A stretch of DNA of 64,000 nt from Amphiura filiformis (taxonomy: Eukaryota > Echinodermata > Ophiuroidea > Amphilepidida > Amphiuridae). The stretch lies in the NCBI RefSeq assembly GCF_039555335.1, contig NC_092628.1, positions 59,321,547 through 59,385,546 on the forward strand, in the 5' to 3' direction. The notes under the pieces were generated by a model. The model saw only the letters and a program-made list of their open reading frames with translations, had not been told where the DNA came from and did not search any database. Below, one piece after another: positions 12,097 to 23,051 of the stretch (position 1 is the first letter of the stretch; each line of letters starts with the position of its first letter). The position numbers and the translations under genes are program-made.

Positions 12097-15000
12097 GTAA
12101 GTAAAGAATGCAAAAAAGAGTATATTCCTAGCTCTTAGATGCATACTGCAGTTACTGTTCATTTTATTAGTATGTTACATTCTTCACATCCAAGCTACTA
12201 CGAGTTGATCAGAGGTTACCTGGCTGAAACAAGGTACGTACATTGTACGCAGCTATATATCTATACAATGATAAAACTGAGGTTCATGTACTAGTTTCCC
12301 AATAAGGCCTCATATATATAATCTTCTATAAAAATCTATTCGCTGAAATTGCCGTTTGGCTAACACAGATTCTTTAGCCATGATCTACAATCCAGGAAAA
12401 AAAGGTTAGCACACTTTGCCTGTCTTTTGGTATATCTCTGCCCCCGCTCCCCCAATTCAATGTTGGACCAAGCCATGTTGTCAACAGGCCCGTGAGACCC
12501 TCCAACATTGAAAGATGGGGAGTGGGGAAGGGTGAGATATAGGGGGTAGTCTGTACTTCACATATACTGCATGTATGTTTCACTCGCCTCTCCAATTTTG
12601 ATAGGGCACGCATTTCAATTGTTTAGTGCAAGTGTGCCAACTATTAATTTCGCGGATTGTAGGTTCTTGATTCAAATCGCCCAGCAAATCAGTGGCTCTG
12701 CTCAAAAACTCTCCTTATACTCCGACTCGAATATGATATTAACAATATGAGTACACTTGATATATAATGATAAATACAACTGTAATAGCAATACACACAC
12801 ACACGCACCCCCACCCCCTACTCCCACCCTCACCACATCACCCCATATCCACCCAATTCATTATACCCCATTATAATCAGCCATTGTCGGTCCACTACTG
12901 GACGAAAGCATCATCATATCCCCGCCAGGTAGCTCTGTCTCTAGCCGTGCTGAACCATCATTGTTCTGTAGTATTGGTCTATCTCATCTCATTACTGCAT
13001 GTAGTTGTGCAGTTTGTGTATATATCTCTCAGTAGTTTAGTATTTGCTTTCTACTCCTTGTTGATGTATACTGCAGACTGTGTTTCAACGGAATCAAATG
13101 CCTTTTCATAGTCCATAAAGGCCACGTAGAGAGGTTGATTATGCTCATGACAATTTTCTTCAGTTGATTAAGGTGTGTATATGGTCCATGGGGGAATAAC
13201 CACTTCTGAAGCCTGTTTGCTCTTTGGGTTGATTGCTTTCCAGAATAATTTCCAATATGTTGGTTAGGATTCTTGTGAAAGGTTTGTACACATTTGAGAG
13301 CAGACTGATGGGGCTGTAGTTTTTGAGGTCTTTTTTTTGGTCTCATTTCTTGAAGAGAATAACCATATAGCCTCTTTCCACCGTTGTGGTATACCTTTTC
13401 CTATCTTATACAAGCTGTGAACAGCTTTGCAAGCTCTCCTGTGATGGAGTCTCCTTCCATGATTGTGTCAATTACCACGTTGTCTGTTCCTGGTGCCTTT
13501 CCTCTTTTCATACTATAATAAAGCGCTTCCCAACTAGTGACCTCAGGCATCTCTTCATTTATTTCTCTTAAAATTTCTTGTCACTCTGATAGAGCTGTTC
13601 ATAGAACTCTTTTGTTCGTTGTAGTATTAAGTCTTGATCTCTTATTTCCTGTCCGTTTTTTGTCTAACAGGGTTATTATCTCCTCTTTGCCATAAACATC
13701 TTGTTGGTTTTCTTTAGGCTCCCGTTATTTCCTATTGTTTCCTTAATCTTCTGAGTGTTATACTTCCGAATGTCGTCCGTTCAATGCCTGTGTTCAAAAA
13801 ATAAATCATTCCAGCAACTGCTTCAACCATGTCAACAGAGGCTACAGTGTTGACCTCTTCGGCAACTCGTTATGGCCTACTCACAACTATGATAACAGCT
13901 ATAGACTTCGGTGATCTAGATCTAGAGCTGGAAAGACTTGCCACTGTAAGTTTGAATTCAATTTTTTAATGGCCATGAAAAATGACAAAACAAACGAATT
14001 GGAGGAGGAACGAGAAGAAGATGATGCTGCTGAGAAAAAGAACATTAAGAGGAAGAATAGGAAGAGGAAGGGAAAGACATGGAAAACGATGATGACGCTA
14101 ATGGAGCAGAATAAGACGAGGTGGATGTGGAGGAGGAAGGTAAAAGTACTGACATGTACGAGACAGTGACACTGAAGAAGAACTTGCTGGTGGCGAAGAA
14201 GAAAGAGAAAACATGGAAAATGGGAAAGACAACAACGGTGATAGAGGACAGGGAAATAAGTAACACTAACGACGAAGAAAAAGAAGACGACGAGCATGCT
14301 GGTGGCGGAGACGGAGGAGGAAAAAGAGGCGAATAAGACGACAAAGAGGCTGGCGAAAACGAACGAGAAAGGTAGGACGAAGGAAAAGAGACAGAAGATG
14401 ATGAATGAGGAAAGAGGAAGAAGAAGCAGAGGACGAATGAGAAATGAATTAAAATACATTCTCTAATATCATTGCCTTTTTCCATGTGTCATTCCCAGGT
14501 AACTATTACGAGTGATAATGTGAGAAATGCCGCCAATAACTTACGACTCCTGGTTGCAAACGAGACGGAACTAGACGACAACAAGCTGGAAGTTATTAGC
14601 GAGATTCTAACCAGAATTACTGCCGTAAATGATCCATCACCTGAGGTGAGCCAATATTGGTGAAACATGAATGGAACTTGGTTAAGTGGCGAAATTAAGA
14701 ACAATACTTTTTTCTGAAGTCAAAGCTACTCCTGACGAAAGCTTGACCATTCTAATAGTCCGGCGGAGAACCCGCTAAAAACTTACTAATTGTTATGACC
14801 TCCTGTCGTAAACATGGTAAAAGCCTATCCCACAATTTGTTAAAGAGGTTTGTTCACTCTGATTTGATTGAGGAATGAGAGATCATAATTGTGTTAAAGG
14901 TTATCACAAGACCGTGATTGTCACCGAGCTCACGAAACCTTACAGCCCCTTTAAGCTCTTGAGTGAAGTCCATCCAGATAAGCCAACGATGGGAGTTTAG

Positions 15001-18000
15001 CGCGACAAGTAACGCCGCCATGTGACTATATTATGTGTATGTACCGAGATCCTAAGTGCACGCACTAACCATAATCAAGGGCAATTTATCCTTATAACGA
15101 ATGCATTTGCACGACCTTGATTTTTTGTAGCAACGTTCGCAGGTTCATTTGTCTACTTTTAAATTTATCTTGTCTCATGTATATAGGTGACACATTCTGT
15201 TGTGACAACCATTGACAACATCCTAAATTCTTACGCGGAGAGAGACGATTCGAGCTCAGATGTTTCCATTCCAAAAGCTCCAAATCAGGTCCATAGAGCT
15301 TTAGAAAGACAGATTACCGCTGTGCAATCAGAACCAGGAAATACCACCATAGAAGGAAACCACGTGGCTATTCGTGCTGTGAAAGTTCCGCTAGAATCCA
15401 TTTTAAATGGGACAGTTGTCTTTGAATCAGTTGCTGCAGGAGATGGCAACCCACCTAGCAAAACTAGAGTCAGGGTTTCGACTGGAGAGCCACCAAACGC
15501 TGAGACTGAGGTTGCCGTTTCCTTACAACTTCCACAGGAGATAATCGAGGATGTAATTGCAGCAGATATGAAAACTAACGACAACACTGGTAATAATTCC
15601 ATGGAACTATTCCTTCTATATGAACAGCTTTTGTATGACACCAATTTTTTTAAGTGTTTAAAGCGGACATTTGATAATTGTGCACCCTTTTTAAATTGCC
15701 ACTAGATAAAGACAAAGCGTATTGTATATTTATTATGCATGTTATGTAAAATTTAATTCGGAGAGCCTTGTCACATTATTTAGTGAACTCGTCCGATTTT
15801 ATTATACAAAATTGTTTTTGATTCATTATAGGTAACCAAACCGTCGCCGTTAGTTTTATACTCTACCAAAACTCAAAATTGTTTCCATCAACAATCTTGG
15901 CAAACGAATCTAAGAATGCGCGGAGTTCGTATCTCCGAGTTGTTGGAAGTCGCACTATTTTCGCTACTATAGAAGGAATTGCCGTGTCTGATTTGCCTCC
16001 AACATATCCCGTCGAGCTGAACTTTGCAATTGATAAGGTAAATTATTATTGTTGTTAGATGTGTATAGCTAAAACTATGCTTGCAAATCAAAAATGCTAC
16101 ACACATAAACAGTGTTAACCTATTACCCCAACCCCAGTTAAAATCTTACCTTTATCCACGGTTCTTGATCCAAAATCCTATATATGTGCGATTGTTTTTC
16201 ACCTTTGTATATATATTTCTCGTGTATGCTGTGATGTGCCCTGAGTAATTTAATTTGATTATTTATCTTTGTTTACAATTTAGATTATTTCATCATGAGT
16301 GATGACGTTTTTGGGAATTCCCTTTCATCCATTAAGTTGATCAAAAACAAATTGAATAATATCTAATTGTGGATTGTTGGGAAAACCCCTTTTCTAGAAT
16401 GTTCATTGTGTCGCACAATTGGGAAAATTCCCCCAAATTGTAAATGGACATCATGTTGTGAAAACCCAACAGTATGTGATGTAATGTAAAAAATTATTCT
16501 TGGGAATTTCCCAGTTAACATCATATGTTGTGAAGATGTGAATGAAGTAATTGGCTATGAATGGAATGGGATTTTACAATGATTGGTATATAAGAAAATG
16601 TTAAGACAATTCGACGCATAGTACAGTGTTGTTGTGGGCTAGTCCATTTCCTTCAAAGAAAGGAAATTGCGAACCAGAAATATTTTATTTAGTCAATGTA
16701 CTACTATTTAGCCAGTGATATCGGAGAAGATCCAGAATACGTCAAAGTGCGTACCTCTTTCAAGAAAGGACTCAAAGGAATATATTCTTCTGAAGTCTGG
16801 TTTATGAAACAACGCATCTGTCAATGTAAGTGGAAACAGGGGGACAACTGCTGAATGTAGGCCTGTTGTCCATTAGAAATTGTGTGGAAGGTAAAAATAG
16901 CACCATTTTGGAGATAGTCAGCTATGCAAGGATTTTATGCAAAGGATATAAAAGTCTTCAGTGGACTTCGCTGAACAGTGATCTTCGCAGGAACATTGAG
17001 AAACAGAACTTTACAATCAACAAGAAGAAGGCGGTTGGATAAGTAACTTTGCTAAAGTGTGTATTAAATTGATTGTATTGAGTGTGTTATTGATTGTATG
17101 TGTTAATGTTGACTCACTAAAGTATTGTTCAAACATTCTTTTCTTTTGATTAAAAGATTCAGTTATTGTTAACTTAATTAAACAGTGTGTTTTGTTGTGC
17201 ATTCTAAAGTGAATTTGGGAAAAGGCGTTTTTGGCCTTGAGTCATCGAACGACTCGTAACAATGTTTTTGCTCTTCTGTTTTTGCTGGCGCTTTGTAACA
17301 TTTTTTTTAAAAATAGGCGCTTTATAAATGTCGTAGCTTGTATGTGTCTATTGCAGACATAACCTGGATATTTGATAACTAAAATATTAGACTATTAAAT
17401 TATGTCATCTGCTTGTGATGATTCTTCAGGACATTGGAGAGAAGATAGACAATATCCAGTGCGTTTATTGGGATATCGCAGCTAGCAACGGTCTTGGTGA
17501 TTGGTCCGATACGGGGTGTCAGCGTATCAAACGCTCATCAGATGATCGAGTGATTTGTCATTGTAATCATCTTACTGGCTTTGGTGTTCTTGTGGTGAGT
17601 CTAGTCAAATTAAGAAATGACCCAACACTAATTGCAACAAAATCCAAGATGTGGAACAATGCCTAATATCATGCACTACAAAACAACGGCAGCGTGGTCA
17701 AGAAGGGTATCGCGTGATTAATTTCGTTATTCAGGTGAATAATACCCTTCTTAACCTCGTTCTCCTTGTTTTATAGTATAAGTAATATCGATGTGATATC
17801 GATGTTCACCCCAGGAAGGTACCCTTTATAGGAATGGTATATAGCCCGGTCTATATTCTGCCCTTCAAGTTAGAAAACCCTACCCACTTCGTGCAATTAC
17901 TCCCATTCTTGTTGTCTTTAGATTTAGGGTTCTTTATTAGAGAATAAACCAAAAGTCCTTTTGTTAGGGGGTAGGGGTCAAAAAGATTTCACACTTACGT

Positions 18001-21000
18001 TTCAGGTAGGGAGGGAGGGTAATCTTCTTAATGAACAGGACAATTTATAGGACTTTCGTTGAACTTTTGGTTCGTTCCCTTATGAAATTGTATGTTCTGT
18101 TTTATTATAATTTCAGGATCGATTTCACATCAGTTATTACGGATTGGACTTGTTCAGTAAAATTGGATGTGGGATTTCGATCACCTGCCTTGTTGCCACA
18201 CTCTTCATGTACTTGTCCAACAGGTTCGATCAAATTGAATCAATTACACAAAACATACGTATTATGATATTATTCTGTCAACTATGCACGGTGCTATGGG
18301 TGTACAACAGCAATGCTCGATCCCCAGTGACTGGATGTACAGAAAGGGTCCTTCTCAAACGTCCCAGCTCATTGCGCTCACTTCTTTATATTAGTACCGT
18401 ACATGGAACTTACTTAAGGCATGCGCGATGTGTGACATTGTAAATTGGCAAGCCGTGTCAAACAAAATGTAAATTTCTTCATTTTAGAAAAAAAATCAAT
18501 TGATTCTAAAAGTCGTGGTGGAATTAGAACTTATGTACCCTTTAGTATTAATTACCAGTTTCACTTTTTTTCGGTTTTGTTTTGTTTGTTTGTTTGTTTT
18601 TCTTGCAGAAGTTTGATGAAACCTCCTCAACGTATCTTTATTAGTTTTTGTTTCTCATTACTTTCGCTGTACGTTGTCTTCCTTATTGGCATTGACCGAA
18701 CGAAACCAGAAACCGGATGCGTAATTGTGTCTGTATTGTTGCATTACTTCACATTGACGACGACTTTATGGATGGCTGTTGAAGGGTTTGTGATCTACAT
18801 GAATTTGGTCAAAGTCATCGGAAAAGGTATCCATATTCCGAAGATGATGTTAAAAACATCTATAACGGCATGGGGTAAGCCACTTAATTGTGCTCACTAG
18901 GCCCATACTTGACATATCGAAAGTTTTGGCTACAAAACGACACTCTTATAAATGCATCTATGCACAGTTTCCACCTCGATACACCTGAGTACATAAATTT
19001 GTCCAAGCACACTTGATGTCCACCTCAAATATCCCCCCTGGCTCCAAGTTGACTCCCCTGAGACACCACTGATCACAACCATTTCCTTAAACCAGTCTGT
19101 TTCAATGGCTGCCTATCCCAGCAAACACAAAACGTTTTCGACATCATTCGCAAAAGGTTATAAAAGGTTGTCAGAAAACGTTTAAATGTCGGGTTATATA
19201 AAGGGTATATTAAGAGTATAAAACGTTTTCATAACCTCAAAAAACATTTTTTGATAATCTACTGCTCAGCAAACAAAAATGTTTTACAGAAAACGTTTAA
19301 ATGTCGGGTTATATAAAGGGTATAAAAACGTTTTAATAGTATTCCAAAAACGTTCTTGAAAACTTAATACAAAACATTCTAAACAGAATGTTATTTTGGG
19401 GTTGAAAAAATATTTTGCGAAAAATGTTTGCCCAAAATATTTTCAATAACGTTTTAAAAACGTTTTCATGACCTTTATATAACCTGACATTTAAATGTTA
19501 TTAAAAGGTTTTGAAAAAAACATTTTAAGAACATTTCTGTGTTTGCTGGGTTCAAACATTTGGACATAATGTTATTTAAGTATTGACACAATATTTGGCA
19601 AAAATGTTTGCAAAAATAGTTTGCAATAACATTTTTTGAAAACATTTAAAAATATTGCTGTAGTGTGTTTTCATACAAAACGTTTTAAAACGTTATCATG
19701 ACCTTTACATAACCCGACATTTTAATGTTATTAAAACGTTTTTACCTAAACCAAAAGCCAAAATATAACTTATTTAAAACGTTTTTAAAACGTTTTTGTG
19801 TTTGCTGGGATGCCATCTGTACTAATTTGAGATAAACATATCAAAAAAAGTAACTAACCCCCCTTAAACAATGGCTATTATTCAAAAAGGGGATATTGTA
19901 TTACAAATCTGTAAAATGCGTTGGAAGCAGAATTTATTTCTGTGGATTTTGACACCTCATTTGAGACGATAGCCCAGAAAACAATAAAACACCGGTCAAT
20001 TTAATGTAGTGAGGTCCAGATTTGAAAGTTGCACTTACATACAATTTTACAATACAAAAATACTCAGATATCATTACACAGATTTCCTTCCATTACACTG
20101 AATGCAAAATCAATAGAATTTACTGCAACTTTCAAATCTTGGGCTACATTGATTTAAATGTACGCTGTGACGTCAATATTTAGTCAATTGCTACAAATGA
20201 GGTGTCAAAATGTGCAGAAATAAATTCTGCTTCCAACGCATTTTACAGATTTGTAATACAATCACCCATTTTTGAATAATGGTCATTATTTAAGAGGGGT
20301 TAGTTACTTTTTTGAGATGTTTATTGTGTTTCAATTCTTTAACTGACACAGGAATACCAGCGGCTATCGTTTTGATTGTTGGCATCGCTGATATTGAACA
20401 GTATCGCAACATGGAACAGTAAGTATGCGGCATATAATGTCTTTTAATAGAAACACTTTCATCGTTTTTTGATCAATATTTCTTATCACAAAGGAGCTTT
20501 GTGGAGCAGCAAGATTATAGTAGGTAGCTATAAAGATGAGCAAAACATACTACTCCGGACGTTGACAAACTATTTCACACCAGTTCTCTTACGCATGCAC
20601 GGTGGCTCCCAACTTTACTGTTACTGTGATGGGTAAACCTGGTCTCCCAACTAAACTGCCGTAAATATAGTCAGTTTACAAATGATCTTAAACTGATCAT
20701 ATACGGCAGTTTAAGATATATAAAGCGTGATAGCGCCCTCTGTTGTAATTAATTAACTTTAGTGCGTATATGAAATGTATTTGAAAATATTTTGACACCG
20801 TAAAAAACAATAGCACTCAAAAACAATATTGCAGAGACACAATAGTGCTCAAAGAAATTAACGATCAAGCTTAAACTATTGAGGGGTAAAAATAAAATGG
20901 GCGACGGGCTGTTTATGATGTTAAGGTTACGTATTTACCTTGCTTTCTTTCCCTGTGGGGCTATTATATATTGGAACTCCATTTGTCGCAAGTCTTCACT

Positions 21001-21636
21001 ATGGGAGTCTCCGGTCTCAGCCTTGGTGGGCTTGCGGCCTTGATGTTTTTGATGCTTTTATATTGAATATTGCAAAGTCATGTTAGTGGATACTATAATT
21101 TGATAACAATGATTGTTTTAATTATTTTCCATCCATGTACAGTTGCTTCATTCGCATTGGCTATGCGTTCTACTTTACCCACGTACTACTTTTAGGACTA
21201 ACTCTAGTCGTCAACACGTATTTCTTTTGTGCGGGTGATGTACGCACTTACATGCGGGAGAACACCTAACAGCATAAATCGTAACAAACGGGAGGAGATG
21301 AAAAAGCGAGTTCGATATGCGTTTGCTTTAACTTCACTTTTTGGCCTGACGTGGGTATTTGGCCTTTTATCTCTCAGCCACCCATACGTAGCTGATGTCT
21401 TCCAGATTCTCTTTTGTATATGTAGCTCTCTTCAAGGGTTGTTTATTTTTGTTATGTTCTGTGTGATAAACAAAGAAGTTCAGATGATCGTGAAAACATA
21501 TTTTTCTTGCCAAGACAGGCCCATTTCGGATACCATACAAACACCTGGTTTCAATAGTAGTCAAAATACTGATAGGAAAGGAACAACTAATAATGTATTA
21601 GTTCCATGTGCTGAAGCTGGATCGTCTGCGCTGTAA
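11905..21636 (+). CDS. Adhesion G-protein-coupled receptor with VWC and GAIN domains (gene span, 10 exons)
   Basis: Ten exons can be joined with consistent phases: 11905-12096, 13815-13945, 14499-14645, 15187-15589, 15832-16037, 17430-17594, 18117-18223, 18609-18874, 20352-20418 and 21143-21636. They give about 726 codons. Domain order is a von Willebrand factor C module, a Ser/Thr-rich linker, GAIN subdomains A and B, a GPS motif and seven transmembrane helices with a short tail. Adhesion GPCRs are plasma-membrane receptors cleaved at the GPS; the new N-terminus of the C-terminal fragment acts as a tethered agonist. The cleavage triad HLT and the agonist-like TGFGVLV are intact. No initiator or signal peptide was found, so the 5' end is missing here. 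The 7TM core resembles the ADGRG-type group from memory only. A single extra base at 21225-21228 breaks the frame between TM5 and TM6, which may be a sequence error or a real lesion. Confidence 0.9.
13050..13720 (-). mobile_element. RTE-like LINE reverse transcriptase fragment
   Basis: On the minus strand, split over frames, are RPISLLSNVYKLFTRIL, EQTGFRSGYS and PLYVAFMDYEKAFDSVE. The last is reverse-transcriptase motif A with its catalytic Asp context (FMDYEKAFD). It is frameshifted and truncated, and lies antisense in the receptor's first intron. Confidence 0.75.
13815..13945 (+). CDS. Receptor exon: Ser/Thr-rich linker leading into GAIN domain
   Basis: 131 bp between acceptor attccag and donor gtaagt. 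Entered in phase 1 from the VWC exon it is open for 43 codons. The first part is Thr/Ser/Ala-rich (MSTEATVLTSSATRYG), followed by an acidic amphipathic stretch (DFGDLDLELERLAT), as expected at the start of a GAIN helical subdomain. It ends in phase 0, matching the next exon, and the other two frames contain stops. The acceptor has a weak pyrimidine tract, so this exon is less certain than those downstream. Confidence 0.6.
13960..14460. repeat. Purine-rich low-complexity tract
   Basis: GA/GAA/GGA-rich imperfect repeats give long open frames on both strands (Glu/Lys-rich forward, Ser/Phe-rich reverse). It lies wholly within the receptor intron 13946-14498. Confidence 0.75.
14499..14645 (+). CDS. 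Receptor exon: GAIN subdomain A helices
   Basis: 147 bp (49 codons, phase 0-0) from acceptor cattcccag to donor gtgagc. The peptide contains NVRNAANNLRLLVAN and DDNKLEVISEILTRITAV, the alternating leucine/isoleucine helices typical of the GAIN A subdomain of adhesion GPCRs. It joins the following exon, which continues the same helical pattern (VVTTIDNILNSY), without a frame change. Confidence 0.85.
15187..15589 (+). CDS. Receptor exon: GAIN domain, central part
   Basis: 403 bp from acceptor catgtatatag to donor gtaata, entering in phase 0 and leaving in phase 1. It begins with a GAIN A helix (VVTTIDNILNSYAERDD), then a polar linker with N-x-T sites (NTT, NGT), then short beta-strand-like segments (VAIRAVKVPLESI, TEVAVSLQLPQEI) of GAIN subdomain B. 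The reading frame stays open past the donor for 38 more codons, so retention of the next 242-bp intron would truncate the protein. Confidence 0.85.
15832..16037 (+). CDS. Receptor exon: GAIN subdomain B beta-sandwich
   Basis: 206 bp from acceptor ttcattatag to donor gtaaat. The split Gly codon restores the frame (phase 1 in, phase 0 out). The peptide includes VAVSFILYQNSKLFPS, then SSYLRVVGSRTIFATI and PVELNFAIDK. This is the classic GAIN B pattern in which a 'FxxYxNxxLF' strand is followed by strands ending in a 'PVxLxFxxxK' motif just before the GPS exon. Confidence 0.92.
16290..17330. other. Unexplained intronic insertion-like segment in the receptor gene
   Basis: The 1.39-kb intron before the GPS exon contains repeated gggaattccc/gggaaaacccc-type words, TATA-like boxes (tatataag near 16590, tataaaag near 16947) and no coding motif. 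It could be a solo LTR or MITE, but I could not define its ends. Confidence 0.25.
17430..17594 (+). CDS. Receptor exon: GPS autoproteolysis motif and tethered agonist
   Basis: 165 bp, phase 0-0, acceptor attcttcag and donor gtgagt. It holds all GPS landmarks: C-x2-W (CVYW), GDWSDTGC, then CHCNHLTGFGVLV. The four Cys and two Trp of the motif are present and the catalytic triad His-Leu/Thr is intact, so autoproteolysis is predicted between Leu and Thr. The released N-terminus TGFGVLV keeps the Phe at position 3 and Leu at position 6 that are conserved in adhesion-GPCR tethered agonists. The next exon continues directly into TM1. Confidence 0.96.
18117..18223 (+). CDS. Receptor exon: TM1
   Basis: 107 bp from acceptor ataatttcag, phase 0 in, phase 2 out. 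It encodes a linker and TM1: SKIGCGISITCLVATLFMYL, followed by SNR. The 'isyxGcgiSixcL' pattern is typical of TM1 in adhesion GPCRs. The donor is non-consensus (gttcga), but joining to 18609 yields YLSN-R-SLMKPP, the expected first intracellular loop. The frame remains open 73 codons past the donor. Confidence 0.9.
18609..18874 (+). CDS. Receptor exon: TM2, ECL1 and TM3
   Basis: 266 bp preceded by a strong pyrimidine tract and cttgcag, ending at donor gtaagc (phase 2 in, phase 1 out). TM2 is IFISFCFSLLSLYVVFLIGI. ECL1 carries the conserved Cys (ETGC) that pairs with ECL2. TM3 is VSVLLHYFTLTTTLWMAVEG with the adhesion-family 'LLHYFxLxxxLWMxxEGxxxY' signature. The intracellular loop 2 (KVIGKGIHIPKMML) and the start of TM4 (TSITAWG) follow. 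Confidence 0.95.
19117..19809. mobile_element. 693-bp self-nested MITE, CCCAGCAAACAC termini
   Basis: The termini are CCCAGCAAACACAAAACGTTTT-like inverted repeats (start cccagcaaacac, end gtttgctggg), flanked by AT on both sides. Inside, a second pair of the same termini occurs (ctcagcaaac near 19263, gtttgctggg near 19550), with repeated acgtttt and tgtcgggttatata/tataacccgaca blocks. A reverse-oriented copy lies at 26930-27621. Located in the receptor's TM3-TM4 intron. Confidence 0.85.
19832..20323. mobile_element. Foldback element with ~190-bp arms
   Basis: Left arm includes caaaaaaagtaactaacccc, ttgtattacaaatctgtaaa and gcgttggaagcagaatttat; the right arm is the reverse complement (aacgcattttacagatttgt, gggttagttactttttt). 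It lies directly beside the self-nested MITE in the same receptor intron. Confidence 0.8.
20352..20418 (+). CDS. Receptor exon: TM4
   Basis: A 67-bp micro-exon between acceptor ctgacacag and donor gtaagt, phase 1 in and phase 2 out. It encodes GIPAAIVLIVGIADIEQY, completing the 'aWGxPaxiv' TM4 signature begun in the previous exon, then the start of ECL2 (RNME). It sits 1.48 kb beyond the previous exon because two MITEs occupy the intron. Confidence 0.9.
20640..20725. repeat. Small inverted repeat
   Basis: aaactgccgta (about 20654) and tacggcagttt (about 20702) are inverted and closely spaced, in the receptor's last intron. Confidence 0.45.
21143..21636 (+). CDS. Receptor terminal exon: TM5-TM7 and C-tail, with one-base frameshift
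   Basis: Acceptor ccatgtacag; phase 2 in. The first part gives the ECL2 Cys and TM5 (CFIRIGYAFYFTHVLLLGLT, LVVNTYFF). In that frame translation would stop at 21268-21270, 13 codons past the T run. From about 21229 the next frame continues family-like sequence: VMYAL, EEMKKRVRYA, TM6 (FALTSLFGLTWVFGLLSL), TM7 (VFQILFCICSSLQGLFIFVM) and a 44-residue tail ending at TAA 21634-21636. The switch lies at a TTTT run, 21225-21228. No intron boundary explains it. Because every other exon is intact, a base-call or assembly error is as likely as a real lesion. Confidence 0.9.
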
Positions 21637-22545
21637 TTGGACTACGAAAATCTCATTATTTTTATGTATTTTTACGGCCGTTAATATTGAATCAATCACC
21701 ACTGGTTGTTGACTATTTTGGGTCGCAACCTCGCCCAAAATTAGCAAAAATGCCACAAACGATGAATACATAATTGTGGAAGAGTCCAAAATGTGCACGG
21801 TGGGAGATAAATGGGTGATTCTCTGAAAAGGGGAACTTTTAAGTCCCGCGACTTTCGGCGCTCATAAAAGTTTTAAAAGCGAATTTCTTTTTTCTTTTGT
21901 GGCTTAGTCATGGACTTTTGTATGTATAAAAAGAGTTAAGAACATCCAAGTGGGGAAAAATTAATTTCTTGGAGTCAAGAAATTCTTCAATATCTGGCGA
22001 CCCCCCTGAAAACCCCATGTCCCGATGTCACGCACCGAATTTTAGTGATTTTGTAGTATTTTTGTGAGCAAGTGTGGGAAGTGAAAATTACCACTGACTG
22101 GGGTAAATATCATGTCTAAGATGGTTTAAATGCTTAAAACCACTTCTAAAGTCAATTTTATGGAATAATTCAAAAATGTGTGTCAAAAAATTGCTGTCCC
22201 TTGGTTTTGCATCATTGCCGTCACATTGGCATCAAAACGGCTGGAGGTGAAGACCAAATATCAGAGGTCAATAATTTGACCCTGTACGCTGACTTTTACA
22301 GACGACGAAAAACATCAACCCGGAATAGGTGCACATTGGCACTCTTTTCCTGCCAATTTTGAGGGTATCTTCAAGTATACACGCGCATACCTTTATTCAA
22401 CATCATCTCCAAACGTTTCTGATCAAGTCTTATTGTTGAATTTTTCCGGAAAATAATGATGGTTGAATATGTCCCACAAGCTGTTGTGGTGATATGTAAC
22501 ACGTGGGTAAGCTTAACCCTACTATTAATCGTAAGCAATGTCTGA
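21637..22545. other. Receptor 3' flank, no gene recognised
   Basis: No canonical AATAAA was noticed close to the receptor stop, so the mRNA end is undefined. Confidence 0.35.
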
Positions 22546-23051
22546 ACCATCATCTCCGCTACATCAGTTGGCGTCACAATTTGCCGTGGCGGAGATGATT
22601 CTCTATAGGAATTTGTGTAGAAATATCATCTCCGTCACATCACTATCATCTCCATCACAGTATTGTCATCTCCATCACAATTTTTGTTGACCTTTATTTG
22701 ACCTTTGACCCAGACAACATGGAATTTACTATTTGGAAATGTAATTGATATTGTATGTGTTTACTATGTCAATAGAAATTTATTTAGTTATTTTAAGCAA
22801 AATTATGAATATACTTATTTGTAATATTACTTGTTTGTATAAAAAAAATACTAACAGACATGACATTTTCCGTACAGCCTGCCTCTCATTGTCCCAACTA
22901 AATGTCGAAAGTACAAAATCATATTTTTTTTAAATGAAAAAAGCAAACATGAATCAAGCAACTTACAAGTTATCCATAAAACTCATAATTAAGAGTTTTA
23001 ACAATTTTTTGTCCTTTTTTCCTTTTTGGCCTAAATGTGACGGAGATGATG
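22546..23051. mobile_element. TIR element with CATCTCCGTCACAT ends
   Basis: atcatctccgtcacat (about 22627) and atgtgacggagatgat (about 23035) are perfect inverted repeats. Further catctcc copies precede and follow the left end from 22546, so the outer boundary is unclear. Confidence 0.5.

Noticed and set aside
13899-14485. Long open frames on both strands at 13.9-14.5 kb
   Set aside because: Low-complexity purine-rich DNA suppresses stops on both strands, and the region is an intron of the receptor gene.
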